Source of the DNA: Thermoleophilia bacterium
GTDB lineage: Bacteria; Actinomycetota; Thermoleophilia; Gaiellales; Gaiellaceae
Direction of reading: 5' to 3'
DNA: 19,843 nt
NCBI GenBank assembly: GCA_025934335.1
Contig: JAICYG010000030.1
Location: 1-19,843 of the forward strand
Shown here: piece after piece, positions 1-8,625 of the stretch
Position numbering within the stretch: position 1 is the first letter of the stretch
Layout: each line of letters begins with the position of its first letter
Notes under the pieces: model-generated
What the model saw: only the letters and a program-made list of their open reading frames with translations
Databases searched by the model: none
What the model was told of the DNA's origin: nothing
Made by a program: the position numbers and the translations under genes

Positions 1-612
1 CTCCAGCCCGGGCGTCGCGCCCGCGGCGCGGCCGAGGCGCGGCAGGTCGTAGCCCGCGGCGCGGTCGCGGAAGCAGCCGAGGTTGATGCCGGTGAGGACG
101 ACCTCGCGGTGGCCCTGCGCGACGCGGCGGCGGATCTCGGCGAGCACCGCCCCGGCGCTGCGGCTGCGCGACTCGCCGCGGACGAGCGGGATGACGCAGA
201 AGTTGCACGAGAACGAGCAGCCGTCCTGGATCTTGACGAACGCGCGAACACGGTCGATGCGTGCGTCCGCCTGCACGCAGCCGATCGCGCCGACGTCAGC
301 GGCGACGAACGCGGCCGTCTCCTCGGCACGCTTCGCGACCACCGTGACGTTGCCGGGCAGGCCGCCGAACGCGTCGCCCCGCAGGTTCGCGGCGCAGCCG
401 GTGAGGTACACCCGCTCATGTGTGCGGGCTGCGCGCGCCGCCGCCTTGCGACTCTTCGCGACCGCCTCGTTCGTGACGCAGCAGGTGCTGATCACCGCGA
501 CGTCCCCCGCCTCTCTTTCGATGTGACCGTCGCGCAGGAGCGCCTCGCGCACCTCGTGCGCGTCGACGTGGGAGACCTTGCAGCCGAGGAAGTCGACGAT
601 GAACGTCGCCAC
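1..612 (-). CDS. mtaB: MtaB-type tRNA methylthiotransferase, N-terminal part (cut by window edge)
   Basis: Radical SAM enzyme of the MiaB/MtaB family. MtaB adds a methylthio group to t6A37 of tRNAs, giving ms2t6A. The 204 codons visible are the N-terminal half; the gene runs off the left edge. My translation begins VATFIVDFLGCKVSHVDA. The UPF0004 domain carries Cys11, Cys44/45 and Cys73 (in TGCAAN), expected to hold the second Fe-S cluster. The radical SAM motif CSFSCNFC has Cys132, Cys136 and Cys139. The LGCKV opening and lack of a longer N-terminus favour MtaB over MiaB. The GTG at 612-610 is the only reasonable start between the prmA stop and the conserved LGCKV; no clear Shine-Dalgarno site is seen. 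It follows prmA by 21 bases in the same operon. In Bacillus the same neighbours carry rsmE between prmA and mtaB; it is absent here. Confidence 0.93.
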   Translation of the reverse strand, partial: MATFIVDFLGCKVSHVDAHEVREALLRDGHIEREAGDVAVISTCCVTNEAVAKSRKAAARAARTHERVYLTGCAANLRGDAFGGLPGNVTVVAKRAEETAAFVAADVGAIGCVQADARIDRVRAFVKIQDGCSFSCNFCVIPLVRGESRSRSAGAVLAEIRRRVAQGHREVVLTGINLGCFRDRAAGYDLPRLGRAAGATPGLE

Positions 613-633
613 GGCGCGGATCGTAATGCGTGC

Positions 634-1365
634 CTAGCCGGGGCGGCGGTGGAGGTCGCAGGCCCAACCGTCGCGAGTGCGCCGGTCGACGTGCTCATAG
701 CCGGCGAGGGCCGGATGCTCCGAGGCGAAGTAGCCGGACGTGATGAGCGTGCCGGAGACGATCCTCGTGGGAAGTGCCTCGACGGACTCGAGCGAGATGT
801 TCGCGACGGCAACGTCGGCATGCGGGAGCGGCTCGTCCGGTGCCACGAGCCGTGCGTCGACTGCGACGCCGTTCGCCGCAGCGTTGACCCTGGTCGCCTC
901 GATCGACGGCTCCTCGACGTCGACGCCGAGTACCGGCGCATAGCCGAGCAGCGCCGCGGCGATCGAGAGGACACCCGACCCGCAGCCGACGTCGAGCAGC
1001 GAGGACGGCTCGAGCTCCTGCAGCGCCGCGAGACAGAGGAGCGTCGTCGGGTGGGAGCCGGTGCCGAAGGCGCGACCCGGGTCGACGACGACGGCAAGCG
1101 GCCCGGGGTCGGGCCGCTCCCACGGAGGGCCGACCCACAGGCGGCCGACACGCGCCGGGCGGTGGAACGCGCGCCACTTGTCCTCCCATCCGCCCTCGAC
1201 GTCGGCCGCGCGCGCACCTCCGAAGAACGCCCACACGCGCTCCTCACCGGCCGCGTCGGTGTACGCCGCGAGCTCGATCCCTTCGGGCCGGTCCACCTCC
1301 TCGAAGCCCTGCGGGAAGAGCTCGAGCATCGTCGCGCGCGCCTCCTCGGCCCGCTCGAGGCCCAC
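634..1365 (-). CDS. prmA: Ribosomal protein L11 methyltransferase (PrmA)
   Basis: SAM-dependent methyltransferase expected to methylate ribosomal protein L11. The substrate-side motif DPGRAFGTGSHPTT (residues about 95-108) is typical of PrmA, followed by the SAM-binding motif LLDVGCGSGVLSIAA (about 123-137) and VANI (about 187-190). At 243 residues it is shorter than E. coli PrmA (about 290). The GTG at 1365 is the first conventional start, but codons just upstream encode STLRRVAIEV, which looks like the first beta strand of the N-terminal domain. No ATG, GTG or TTG lies upstream in frame before the dnaJ stop. A CTG at 1395-1393 overlaps that stop as CTGA and would give 253 residues; I think this is the likelier true start, with GAAGAG 9 bases ahead as a possible ribosome site. 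The gene lies between dnaJ and mtaB. Confidence 0.93.
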   Translation of the reverse strand: MGLERAEEARATMLELFPQGFEEVDRPEGIELAAYTDAAGEERVWAFFGGARAADVEGGWEDKWRAFHRPARVGRLWVGPPWERPDPGPLAVVVDPGRAFGTGSHPTTLLCLAALQELEPSSLLDVGCGSGVLSIAAALLGYAPVLGVDVEEPSIEATRVNAAANGVAVDARLVAPDEPLPHADVAVANISLESVEALPTRIVSGTLITSGYFASEHPALAGYEHVDRRTRDGWACDLHRRPG

Positions 1366-1391
1366 CTCGATCGCGACGCGGCGAAGGGTGC

Positions 1392-2507
1392 TCAGCGGAA
1401 CGCGCTCTTCAGCTTCTCGAAGAAGCTCTCGTCGTGGCGATAGGTGTGCTCGTCGCTCGCCGCGTCGAATGCCTCGAGCAGGCGACGCTGCTCGTCGTTC
1501 AACCGCCGCGGCACCGAGACGTTGACGAGCACGCGATGGTCGCCTCGCCCGAAGCCCTGGAGCACCGGCATCCCCTTCCCGCGCAGGACACGCACCTCAC
1601 CCGGCTGCGCGCCGGGCTCGATCTCGAGCTCCGTCGGCCCGTCGAGGGTCTCGACCGCGACCGTCAGCCCGAGCGCCGCCTGCACGATCGTCAGGTCGAC
1701 CTGCGAATAGATGTCGTTCCCCTCGCGGACGAAGCGCGGGTCGGGCTTCACGTGCACGAGCACGTACGCGTCACCGGCCCGGCCGCCCTGCGCGCCTGCG
1801 TGCCCCTTCCCGGAGAGGCGGATGCGCTGCCCGTCGTGGATGCCCGCAGGCACGTCGACGTCGACCGGCCGGCGCTCGACCGTCCGCCCCGCGCCGTCGC
1901 ACTCCGAGCACGGGTGCTCGACGATCACACCGCGGCCACTGCAGGTAGGGCACCCGGCCGTGCGCACGAACTCGCCGAAGACGCTCCGCGACACCTGCTG
2001 CAGGCGGCCGCTTCCTCCGCAGCGGTCGCAGCGAACGGGTGTCGTGCCCGGCTCGACGCCGTCGCCGCCGCAGCGCGCGCACGCAACCGCGACCTCGAAC
2101 GGGACCTGGACGGTGGCGCCGCTCGCGGCCTCGACGAGCTCGATCTCCACCTCCGCAGCGACGTCGGCGCCGCGCCGGCTGCTGCCGCCGCGCATGCCGC
2201 CGAACAGGTCGTCGCCGAAGAACGCCGCGAACAGGTCGCCGAGCCCGCCGATGTCGAACTGGGTCGGCGTGAAGCCGCCCGAGCGGAGGCCGGCATGGCC
2301 GTAGCGGTCGTAGAGCGCACGTGTCTCCGAGCTCGAGAGCACCTCGTACGCCTCGGTCACCTCGCGGAAGCGCGCCTCGGCATCCGGCTCGCTCGAGACG
2401 TCCGGATGGAGGCTCCGGGCGAGCCCGCGGAATGCCTTCTTGATCGCCCGGTCGTCGGCGTCGCGGTCGACCCCGAGGACCTCGTAGTAGTCGCGGTCGG
2501 TCGGCAT
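1392..2507 (-). CDS. dnaJ: Chaperone DnaJ (Hsp40, type I)
   Basis: Co-chaperone that stimulates DnaK ATPase and delivers unfolded clients. The 371 residues contain an N-terminal J domain with the HPD tripeptide at 34-36, and a short Gly/Phe-rich linker (about 77-110, with repeated GDLF/GDDLFGG). The zinc domain has four CxxCxGxG repeats (Cys143/146, 160/163, 186/189, 200/203), then come C-terminal substrate-binding domains. The length is usual for DnaJ. The ATG at 2507 overlaps the hrcA stop by one base (TGATG), implying coupled translation. The neighbouring hrcA suggests heat-shock regulation, but dnaK and grpE are not next to it. The DnaJ encoded here may be the HrcA-linked DnaJ rather than a dnaK-operon copy; this is inference. 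Confidence 0.97.
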   Translation of the reverse strand: MPTDRDYYEVLGVDRDADDRAIKKAFRGLARSLHPDVSSEPDAEARFREVTEAYEVLSSSETRALYDRYGHAGLRSGGFTPTQFDIGGLGDLFAAFFGDDLFGGMRGGSSRRGADVAAEVEIELVEAASGATVQVPFEVAVACARCGGDGVEPGTTPVRCDRCGGSGRLQQVSRSVFGEFVRTAGCPTCSGRGVIVEHPCSECDGAGRTVERRPVDVDVPAGIHDGQRIRLSGKGHAGAQGGRAGDAYVLVHVKPDPRFVREGNDIYSQVDLTIVQAALGLTVAVETLDGPTELEIEPGAQPGEVRVLRGKGMPVLQGFGRGDHRVLVNVSVPRRLNDEQRRLLEAFDAASDEHTYRHDESFFEKLKSAFR

Positions 2508-3550
2508 CAGCGGTCGTCACCGTACGCATCCTCGACGAACCGCGAGAGCTCCGACGCTGCGGCGCGGACCGAGCGGAGCGCCTTCTCGTAGTCCATGCGC
2601 AGCGGGCCGAGCAGGCTGACGGCGCCGAGAGTGCGGTGGGCGATGCCGTACGTGGCGCCCACGAGGGCGAGCTGGTGGAGCCCGGGCTGCTCGAGCTCCT
2701 CGCCGACACGCGCGAACGGGCGCCGGGGGTCGAGCCGCTGCGCGAGGACGTCGAGGAGCGCGGCGCGCTTCTCGAGCGCCTCCATCAGGCTCCGGTATGC
2801 GCCGATCTCCTCGGCACGCATGTCCTCGAGGAGCCCGGCCGTGCCGCCGACGAAGAGCTGCCGGTTCTCGTCCGCCGCCTGCTCGAAGGCGCTGCGGATC
2901 GCCTGCAGGAACGCGCGCTCGCGCGGACGGAGGCTCGGCTCGTCGAACGCGAGCTTCATCGCCCGCGAGCCGATCCGGGCGCCGCTGACGCGCTCGTCGA
3001 GGTACTCGGCCGCCCAGGTGACGAGGCCCGGGTCGACCGGCTCCGAAAACGCGAAGCGCAGGTCGGTGACGCTGCCCGTCGAGGCGATCACGACGACGAG
3101 GACGATCTCCGGCTGCAGGAGCAGCACCTCCACGTGCTTCACCGTCGCCGCCTCGAGCGGGGGCGCCGAGACGAGCGCGAGCAGGTGCGTCACCTGCGAC
3201 AGCATCTCCGTCGTCGCCTGCAGCGCCTCCTCGACCTCGGCCCGAGCGGCCGGCAGCCCGAGCGCGAACGCCTCGCCGCGGGTCTCCGGCCGGGTGAGCA
3301 GCTCGTCGACGTAGAGCCGGTACCCCGCCTCGGTGGGAACGCGCCCGGCCGAGGTGTGCGGATGCGTGAGCAGCCCCAGCCGCTCGAGCTCTGCCAGCTC
3401 GGAGCGGACGGTCGACGGCGAGACCACGAGGCTCGCCCGTTCCACGAGCGTCTTCGAGCCCAGCGGCTGCCCCGTCGAGACGTACTCCTCGACCACGAGC
3501 CGGAGGATGCCCCGCTGCCTCTCAGAGAGAAGGATCTGCATCCCTCGCAT
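2507..3550 (-). CDS. hrcA: Heat-inducible transcription repressor HrcA
   Basis: Repressor that binds CIRCE inverted repeats upstream of heat-shock genes and is kept active by GroE. The N-terminal winged helix (about 5-85) includes the HrcA signature region with GSKTLVERASLVVSPSTVRS and GLLTHPHTSAGRVPTEAGYR. The GAF-like central and dimerisation regions follow, to a total of 347 residues, the normal size. The ATG at 3550 is chosen because GAGG lies 11 bases upstream, beside the hemW stop; a second ATG at 3541 (MQILLSERQRG) is also possible. The gene follows hemW by 13 bases and overlaps dnaJ by one base. I found no CIRCE element anywhere in the window, so the targets of this HrcA, including groEL or a promoter further away, are presumably elsewhere. 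Confidence 0.96.
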   Translation of the reverse strand: MRGMQILLSERQRGILRLVVEEYVSTGQPLGSKTLVERASLVVSPSTVRSELAELERLGLLTHPHTSAGRVPTEAGYRLYVDELLTRPETRGEAFALGLPAARAEVEEALQATTEMLSQVTHLLALVSAPPLEAATVKHVEVLLLQPEIVLVVVIASTGSVTDLRFAFSEPVDPGLVTWAAEYLDERVSGARIGSRAMKLAFDEPSLRPRERAFLQAIRSAFEQAADENRQLFVGGTAGLLEDMRAEEIGAYRSLMEALEKRAALLDVLAQRLDPRRPFARVGEELEQPGLHQLALVGATYGIAHRTLGAVSLLGPLRMDYEKALRSVRAAASELSRFVEDAYGDDR

Positions 3551-3563
3551 GGTAGGCCGAGCC

Positions 3564-4682
3564 TCAGGCCAGAAGCCGTGCAGTCACGCCGCCGCCGAGA
3601 AAGCGACCGCGCCGGGTGAGGGCGAGCATCCCGCCGTTCCGGACGGCGAGACCGGCATCGGCGAGCCGGTCGAGCCCGGGCTCGTCGAGCGCGTCCTCCA
3701 GCCCGTCGAGCGCGAGCGGCTCGTCCAGCCGCAGCCCGAGCATCAGCCGTTCGCTCGCCCGTACCGGCGGCGGCAGCTCCTCCAGCTCGCGTGCCGGCCG
3801 CTCCCCCGCCGCCAGGGTTGCCGTGTACCGGGCGAGCGACGGGGCGTTCCGCCAGCGTCTGTTCTCGATTGTGCTGACCGCGCCCACGCCGAGCCCGAGG
3901 TAGTCGTGCCCGAGCCAGTAGCCGAGGTTGTGCCGCGCCCGCAGGTCGCGCCCGCCGGCGTACTCGGGACGGCGGCAGAAGTTGGCCGTCTCGTACCAGC
4001 GGTAGCCGGCGCCGGTCAGCGTCTCGACGACGTGCTCGAAGTACGACTCCATCGCGTCCGCCTGGCGCACGAGCTCCGCGCCGTGAGCGTGCGCGAAGCG
4101 GGTGCCCGGCTTCGCCTCCAGCTCGTAGGCGGAGACGTGCTCGGGCTCGAGCGCGAGGGCCTCGGCGAGGTCGCGTTCGAGGTGGGCGGGCTCCTGGCCC
4201 GGGATCCCGTAGATGAGGTCGATGGAGATGTTGCCGATACCTGCATCCCGAAGACGGTGCACGGCCCGGCGGACGCTCTCGGGCCGCGAACGGCGTTCGA
4301 GCACGTCCAGAAGGTGCATGTGGAAGCTCTGTGCGCCTATTGACACACGATCGACACGGTTTTGCGCGAGAAGAGCCGCGAGATCGCGCGTCACGGTCTC
4401 GGGGTTCGCCTCGATCGTCACCTCATCCGCGGTGGGGAGCGAGGCGAGGAGCCGCTCGAGCTCGTCCGGCCGGATGAGCGTCGGCGTGCCGCCGCCCAGG
4501 TAGAGCGTCTCGAGCCGGGGGGCGAGCAGGTCACGCTCGAGCTCGAGCTCGCCGAGGAGCGCGGTGACGTAACGCTCGTGCTCGCCGTCGCGGCCGACGA
4601 CTGTGACGAAGTCGCAGTAGCCGCAGCGCGAGGCGCAGAACGGCAGGTGGACGTAGAGGTGCCGCGCGCCGGTCGTGCTCAC
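3564..4682 (-). CDS. hemW: Radical SAM haem chaperone HemW
   Basis: HemW-type member of the HemN-like radical SAM family, a haem chaperone rather than coproporphyrinogen dehydrogenase. The 372-residue product has the cluster motif HLPFCASRCGYCDF (Cys16, Cys20, Cys23), GGGTP at 63-67 for SAM binding, and HNLGYW at 251-256. HNxxYW is a haem-binding signature known for HemW and absent from true HemN. A HemN C-terminal domain ends the protein. The same frame stays open to an ATG at 4778, but that extension is only the antiparallel reading of the small gene upstream. The GTG at 4682 forms a GTGA overlap with that gene's stop and lies just before LYVHLPFC, where the family begins. It is coupled to the DUF1272 gene and followed by hrcA, the usual actinobacterial and Firmicutes order. 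Confidence 0.95.
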   Translation of the reverse strand: MSTTGARHLYVHLPFCASRCGYCDFVTVVGRDGEHERYVTALLGELELERDLLAPRLETLYLGGGTPTLIRPDELERLLASLPTADEVTIEANPETVTRDLAALLAQNRVDRVSIGAQSFHMHLLDVLERRSRPESVRRAVHRLRDAGIGNISIDLIYGIPGQEPAHLERDLAEALALEPEHVSAYELEAKPGTRFAHAHGAELVRQADAMESYFEHVVETLTGAGYRWYETANFCRRPEYAGGRDLRARHNLGYWLGHDYLGLGVGAVSTIENRRWRNAPSLARYTATLAAGERPARELEELPPPVRASERLMLGLRLDEPLALDGLEDALDEPGLDRLADAGLAVRNGGMLALTRRGRFLGGGVTARLLA

Positions 4683-4863
4683 GAAGCCGTCGAGCTCCGC
4701 GGCGGCCGCCGAACGAGCTCCCCGCCGCAGTTGGGGCAGTCGCCGAGCTCGTCCGCGCACGAGGCGCAGAAGGTGCACTCGAACGAGCAGATGCGCGCGT
4801 CCGCGCTGTCAGGGGGCAACGGCGCCCCGCAGCGCTCGCACGCGGCCCGCAGCTCGAGCGCCA

Positions 4864-4864
<1 letters not shown>
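4679..4864 (-). CDS. Small cysteine-rich DUF1272 protein
   Basis: A 61-residue protein matching what I recall of the DUF1272 family (MALELR...CxxC...PPDS.DARICSFECTFCxxC...CPNCGGELVRRP). It has eight cysteines (9, 12, 26, 30, 33, 36, 43, 46) in CxxC-like pairs, so it probably binds two zinc ions. No transmembrane segment or signal is visible. The molecular role of DUF1272 is not known to me. Its ATG overlaps the lepA stop by one base (TGATG), and its stop overlaps the hemW GTG (GTGA), so it is locked into the operon between an elongation factor and a haem chaperone. That context suggests an intracellular metal-binding helper but does not prove it. Confidence 0.88.
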
Positions 4865-6660
<1,796 letters not shown>

Positions 6661-8283
6661 CTAGCCGCGCCGCACGCGGCTCCGCAAGGAGAGTAGCGCC
6701 TGCATCTCGCGCACCCCGAGCGCCCGGCAGGCGATCAGGTAGCCGGCCAAAGCGGCCACGAGTGCGGGCACGAGCGAGACGACCTGGCCGCCGAACGACC
6801 GCCCAACCGCACCGTCGAGCGGCCACCAGACGCCGAACGCCAGCGCGCCTGCGAACGCCGAGGCGACGGCGACGCGGGTGAACGACCTCGACACTTCGCC
6901 GAGCTCGAGCCGCCCGAGCCGGCGGCGCAGCAGCACGACGAGCGCGAACGTCCCGGCGAGGTTGACGACCGAAGTCGCGAGCGGAATCCCCCAGATGCCG
7001 AGCGGCGAGAATGCGACGTCGAGCAGGCCGTTCACGAACAGGTTCGCGAGCGCCACGATCGTCGGCATCCAGTTCTCCTGCAGGCTGAAGAACGCGCGGT
7101 TGAGCATCAGCATCGTCCCGTTGAACGCGAGTCCCGCGCTGAAGGCAGCGAGGCAGGCCGCGACGACCGGCGTCTGCGAGGGCGTGAACGCGTTCCGCTG
7201 ATAGATGATCCGGATGATCGGCTCGGCGAGCACGGCGGAGACGACGCTCGCCGGGACGAGCAGGAACGAGATCTGCCGGAGGCCGAGAGCAGTCGTGTCG
7301 CGGAAACCGGCGAGATCTCCTCGCGACGCGAAGCGGGCGAGCGACGGGAACAACACCGTCGCGACCGCGACGGAGAACATCCCCTGCGGAAGCATGTAGA
7401 CCCGGAACGCCGCGGTGATCGAAGCGGGCGCGTTGTTGCTGACGAGCCAGCTGCCGATCGTGCCGTCGATCAGCGCGTTGATGTTGATCAGGCCGAGCCC
7501 GAGCGTGACCGGGAGCATCAGCTTGAACACCTGGCGCACGGCCGGGTCGCGCCAGTCGATCACCATCCGCAGCCGGTCGTCCTTCCCCCGGAGCCACGGG
7601 ACCGGCAGGAGCACCTGTACGAACGTGCCGACGAGGATCGCGACGGCGTAGACGTAGAGCTTGTGGTCGGTCCCCTCGGCGTGCGGGATCCCGATCACAA
7701 GGCCGGCGATGATCACGATGTTCCACGCGACGGGCGTCAGGGCCGGGATCGAGAACTCGTCGTAGGTGTTGAGGATCCCGACGACGATCCCCGACACTCC
7801 GAGCAGCGCGACGATCGGGAACAGCACCTGCGAGAGGCCGACCAGCAGGTCGTGGTCGCGCGGGTAGAACAGCGGCATCACCCACGGCGAAACGACGATG
7901 AAGAGAGCGGTGACGCCGCCGAGGCCGAGCAGCGTCAGCCAGAAGAGGCTCGACGCGACGCGCCACGCGCGCTTCCGTTCGCCCTTCTCGATCAGATCGC
8001 TGAAGACCGGCACGAAGGCCGACGAGAGGGCCGCGTCCGCGACGAGCGCCCGGATCGTGTTCGGGACGAGGAACGCCATCTCGAAGGCATTGATCGGGCC
8101 CGTGACGCCGAAGTAGCTCTTCGCCACGATCTCCCGGACGAGACCGAGAATGCGGGAGAGGCCGGTCGCCAGCGAGAAGACCGCGGTCGTGCGGGCGAGG
8201 CGGCGCGACGGGCGTTCCGTAGTCGGGGCGGCGCCCGGGTCCTCTGTCTCGCCGAGACCGGTCGTCGTCGCGTCGTCGGCCAC
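6661..8283 (-). CDS. murJ: Lipid II flippase MurJ (MviN family)
   Basis: Integral membrane protein of the MOP exporter superfamily that flips lipid II for peptidoglycan synthesis. The 540 residues start with about 28 hydrophilic residues, then ARTTAVFSLATGLSRILGLVREIVAKSYFG. This contains the conserved arginines (Arg44 and Arg50) that correspond by position to the substrate-cavity arginines of E. coli MurJ. About 14 hydrophobic segments follow. The frame stays open far upstream, but that part is antisense to rpsT. The GTG at 8283 is the first usable start codon after the rpsT boundary. A TAACGT box 8 bases ahead of it could give a near-leaderless transcript. This is the first gene of the eight-gene minus-strand operon. 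Actinobacterial MurJ homologues often carry extra C-terminal domains; this one does not. Confidence 0.94.
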   Translation of the reverse strand: MADDATTTGLGETEDPGAAPTTERPSRRLARTTAVFSLATGLSRILGLVREIVAKSYFGVTGPINAFEMAFLVPNTIRALVADAALSSAFVPVFSDLIEKGERKRAWRVASSLFWLTLLGLGGVTALFIVVSPWVMPLFYPRDHDLLVGLSQVLFPIVALLGVSGIVVGILNTYDEFSIPALTPVAWNIVIIAGLVIGIPHAEGTDHKLYVYAVAILVGTFVQVLLPVPWLRGKDDRLRMVIDWRDPAVRQVFKLMLPVTLGLGLININALIDGTIGSWLVSNNAPASITAAFRVYMLPQGMFSVAVATVLFPSLARFASRGDLAGFRDTTALGLRQISFLLVPASVVSAVLAEPIIRIIYQRNAFTPSQTPVVAACLAAFSAGLAFNGTMLMLNRAFFSLQENWMPTIVALANLFVNGLLDVAFSPLGIWGIPLATSVVNLAGTFALVVLLRRRLGRLELGEVSRSFTRVAVASAFAGALAFGVWWPLDGAVGRSFGGQVVSLVPALVAALAGYLIACRALGVREMQALLSLRSRVRRG

Positions 8284-8291
8284 CGGCGCGA

Positions 8292-8297
8292 ACGTTA
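8292..8297 (-). promoter_or_regulatory. Possible -10 box for the murJ operon
   Basis: Reading on the minus strand, TAACGT fits the TANNNT form. It is followed by 8 bases (TCGCGCCG) and then the murJ GTG at 8283, close to the spacing of leaderless genes. No convincing -35 is visible. This is weak evidence from one short match; a promoter must nevertheless lie between murJ and rpsT, which are divergent and only 60 bases apart. Confidence 0.35.
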
Positions 8298-8300
8298 CTC

Positions 8301-8309
8301 TGGTACCCT
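8301..8309 (+). promoter_or_regulatory. Extended -10 promoter for rpsT
   Basis: The sequence TGGTACCCT matches the extended -10 form TGN-TANNNT, with the hexamer TACCCT at 8304-8309. Transcription would begin near 8316, giving a leader of about 28 bases before the rpsT ATG. No good -35 is seen, as is common for extended -10 promoters. It lies back to back with the proposed murJ -10. Confidence 0.5.
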
Positions 8310-8314
8310 GACCG

Positions 8315-8339
8315 CGCCCGCTCGAGCGGGCGTTCTTTT
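8315..8339 (+). promoter_or_regulatory. Perfect palindrome plus T-run in the rpsT leader
   Basis: The 18 bases CGCCCGCTCGAGCGGGCG (8315-8332) are a perfect palindrome that can fold as a 7-bp GC stem with a TCGA loop, and it is followed by TTCTTTT. On the plus strand this looks like an intrinsic terminator, yet it ends only four bases before the rpsT start codon and replaces a normal Shine-Dalgarno region. It may be an autoregulatory hairpin, an operator for a dimeric DNA-binding protein, or a 5' mRNA cap-like stem. The T-run is absent on the minus strand. Confidence 0.6.
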
Positions 8340-8343
8340 CGAG

Positions 8344-8610
8344 ATGCCGAACATCAAGCAGCAGAAGAAGCGCGTGCGCATCGCGGCCGAAGAGCGGCTC
8401 GAGAACCTGCGCTACCGCTCGCAGGTGAAGACGCTGACGAAGCGCCTCGCGACCGCCGTCGAGGGCGGCGACGGCGCCGCCGTCGAAGAGGAGCACCGGA
8501 GCCTCGTCAAGCTGATCGACCGGGCGGTCTCCCGCGGCGCGCTGCACAAGAACACCGCAGCCCGCAAGAAGTCGCAGGCGGCGAAACTCGCCGCCGGCTC
8601 CGGTTCCTAG
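8344..8610 (+). CDS. rpsT: 30S ribosomal protein S20
   Basis: An 88-residue, very basic protein beginning MPNIKQQKKRVRIAAEERLENLRYRSQVKTL, the normal S20 opening. It contains SRGALHKNTAARKKS near the C-terminus, a family hallmark. It binds 16S rRNA early in 30S assembly. The ATG at 8344 is the family start. The only purine-rich sequence ahead of it is CGAG directly against the ATG, so initiation may be unusual or controlled by the hairpin upstream. The gene is alone on the plus strand between murJ (divergent) and holA (convergent, 15 bases between stops). Confidence 0.97.
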   Translation: MPNIKQQKKRVRIAAEERLENLRYRSQVKTLTKRLATAVEGGDGAAVEEEHRSLVKLIDRAVSRGALHKNTAARKKSQAAKLAAGSGS

Positions 8611-8624
8611 CGCGCGTTCGCGCG
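8611..8624. terminator. Short GC hairpin between convergent rpsT and holA
   Basis: CGCGCGTTCGCGCG begins on the base after the rpsT stop and ends one base before the holA stop codon. It can form a stem of five to six GC pairs with a very tight loop in either strand. There is no T-run on either side, so it would be a poor intrinsic terminator alone. It occupies nearly the whole 15-base gap, which suggests a shared end signal or an mRNA 3' stabiliser. Confidence 0.4.
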
Positions 8625-8625
8625 G

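Noticed and set aside
109..1443. 444-codon open frame on the plus strand opposite mtaB and prmA
   Set aside because: Antisense shadow; both underlying minus-strand genes have clear family motifs.
1899..1911. GCACTCCGAGCAC as a CIRCE half of an HrcA operator
   Set aside because: It lies inside the zinc-finger coding part of dnaJ, lacks the TTAGCACTC-N9-GAGTGCTAA form, and is explained by codons for Cys-Ser-Glu-Cys.
4683..4778. 32-residue N-terminal extension of hemW
   Set aside because: It is an out-of-frame reading of the DUF1272 gene, and the GTGA junction and family length favour 4682.
8284..8547. N-terminal extension of murJ across rpsT
   Set aside because: The extra 88 residues are antisense to rpsT and unlike any MurJ N-terminus; the GTG at 8283 is used instead.
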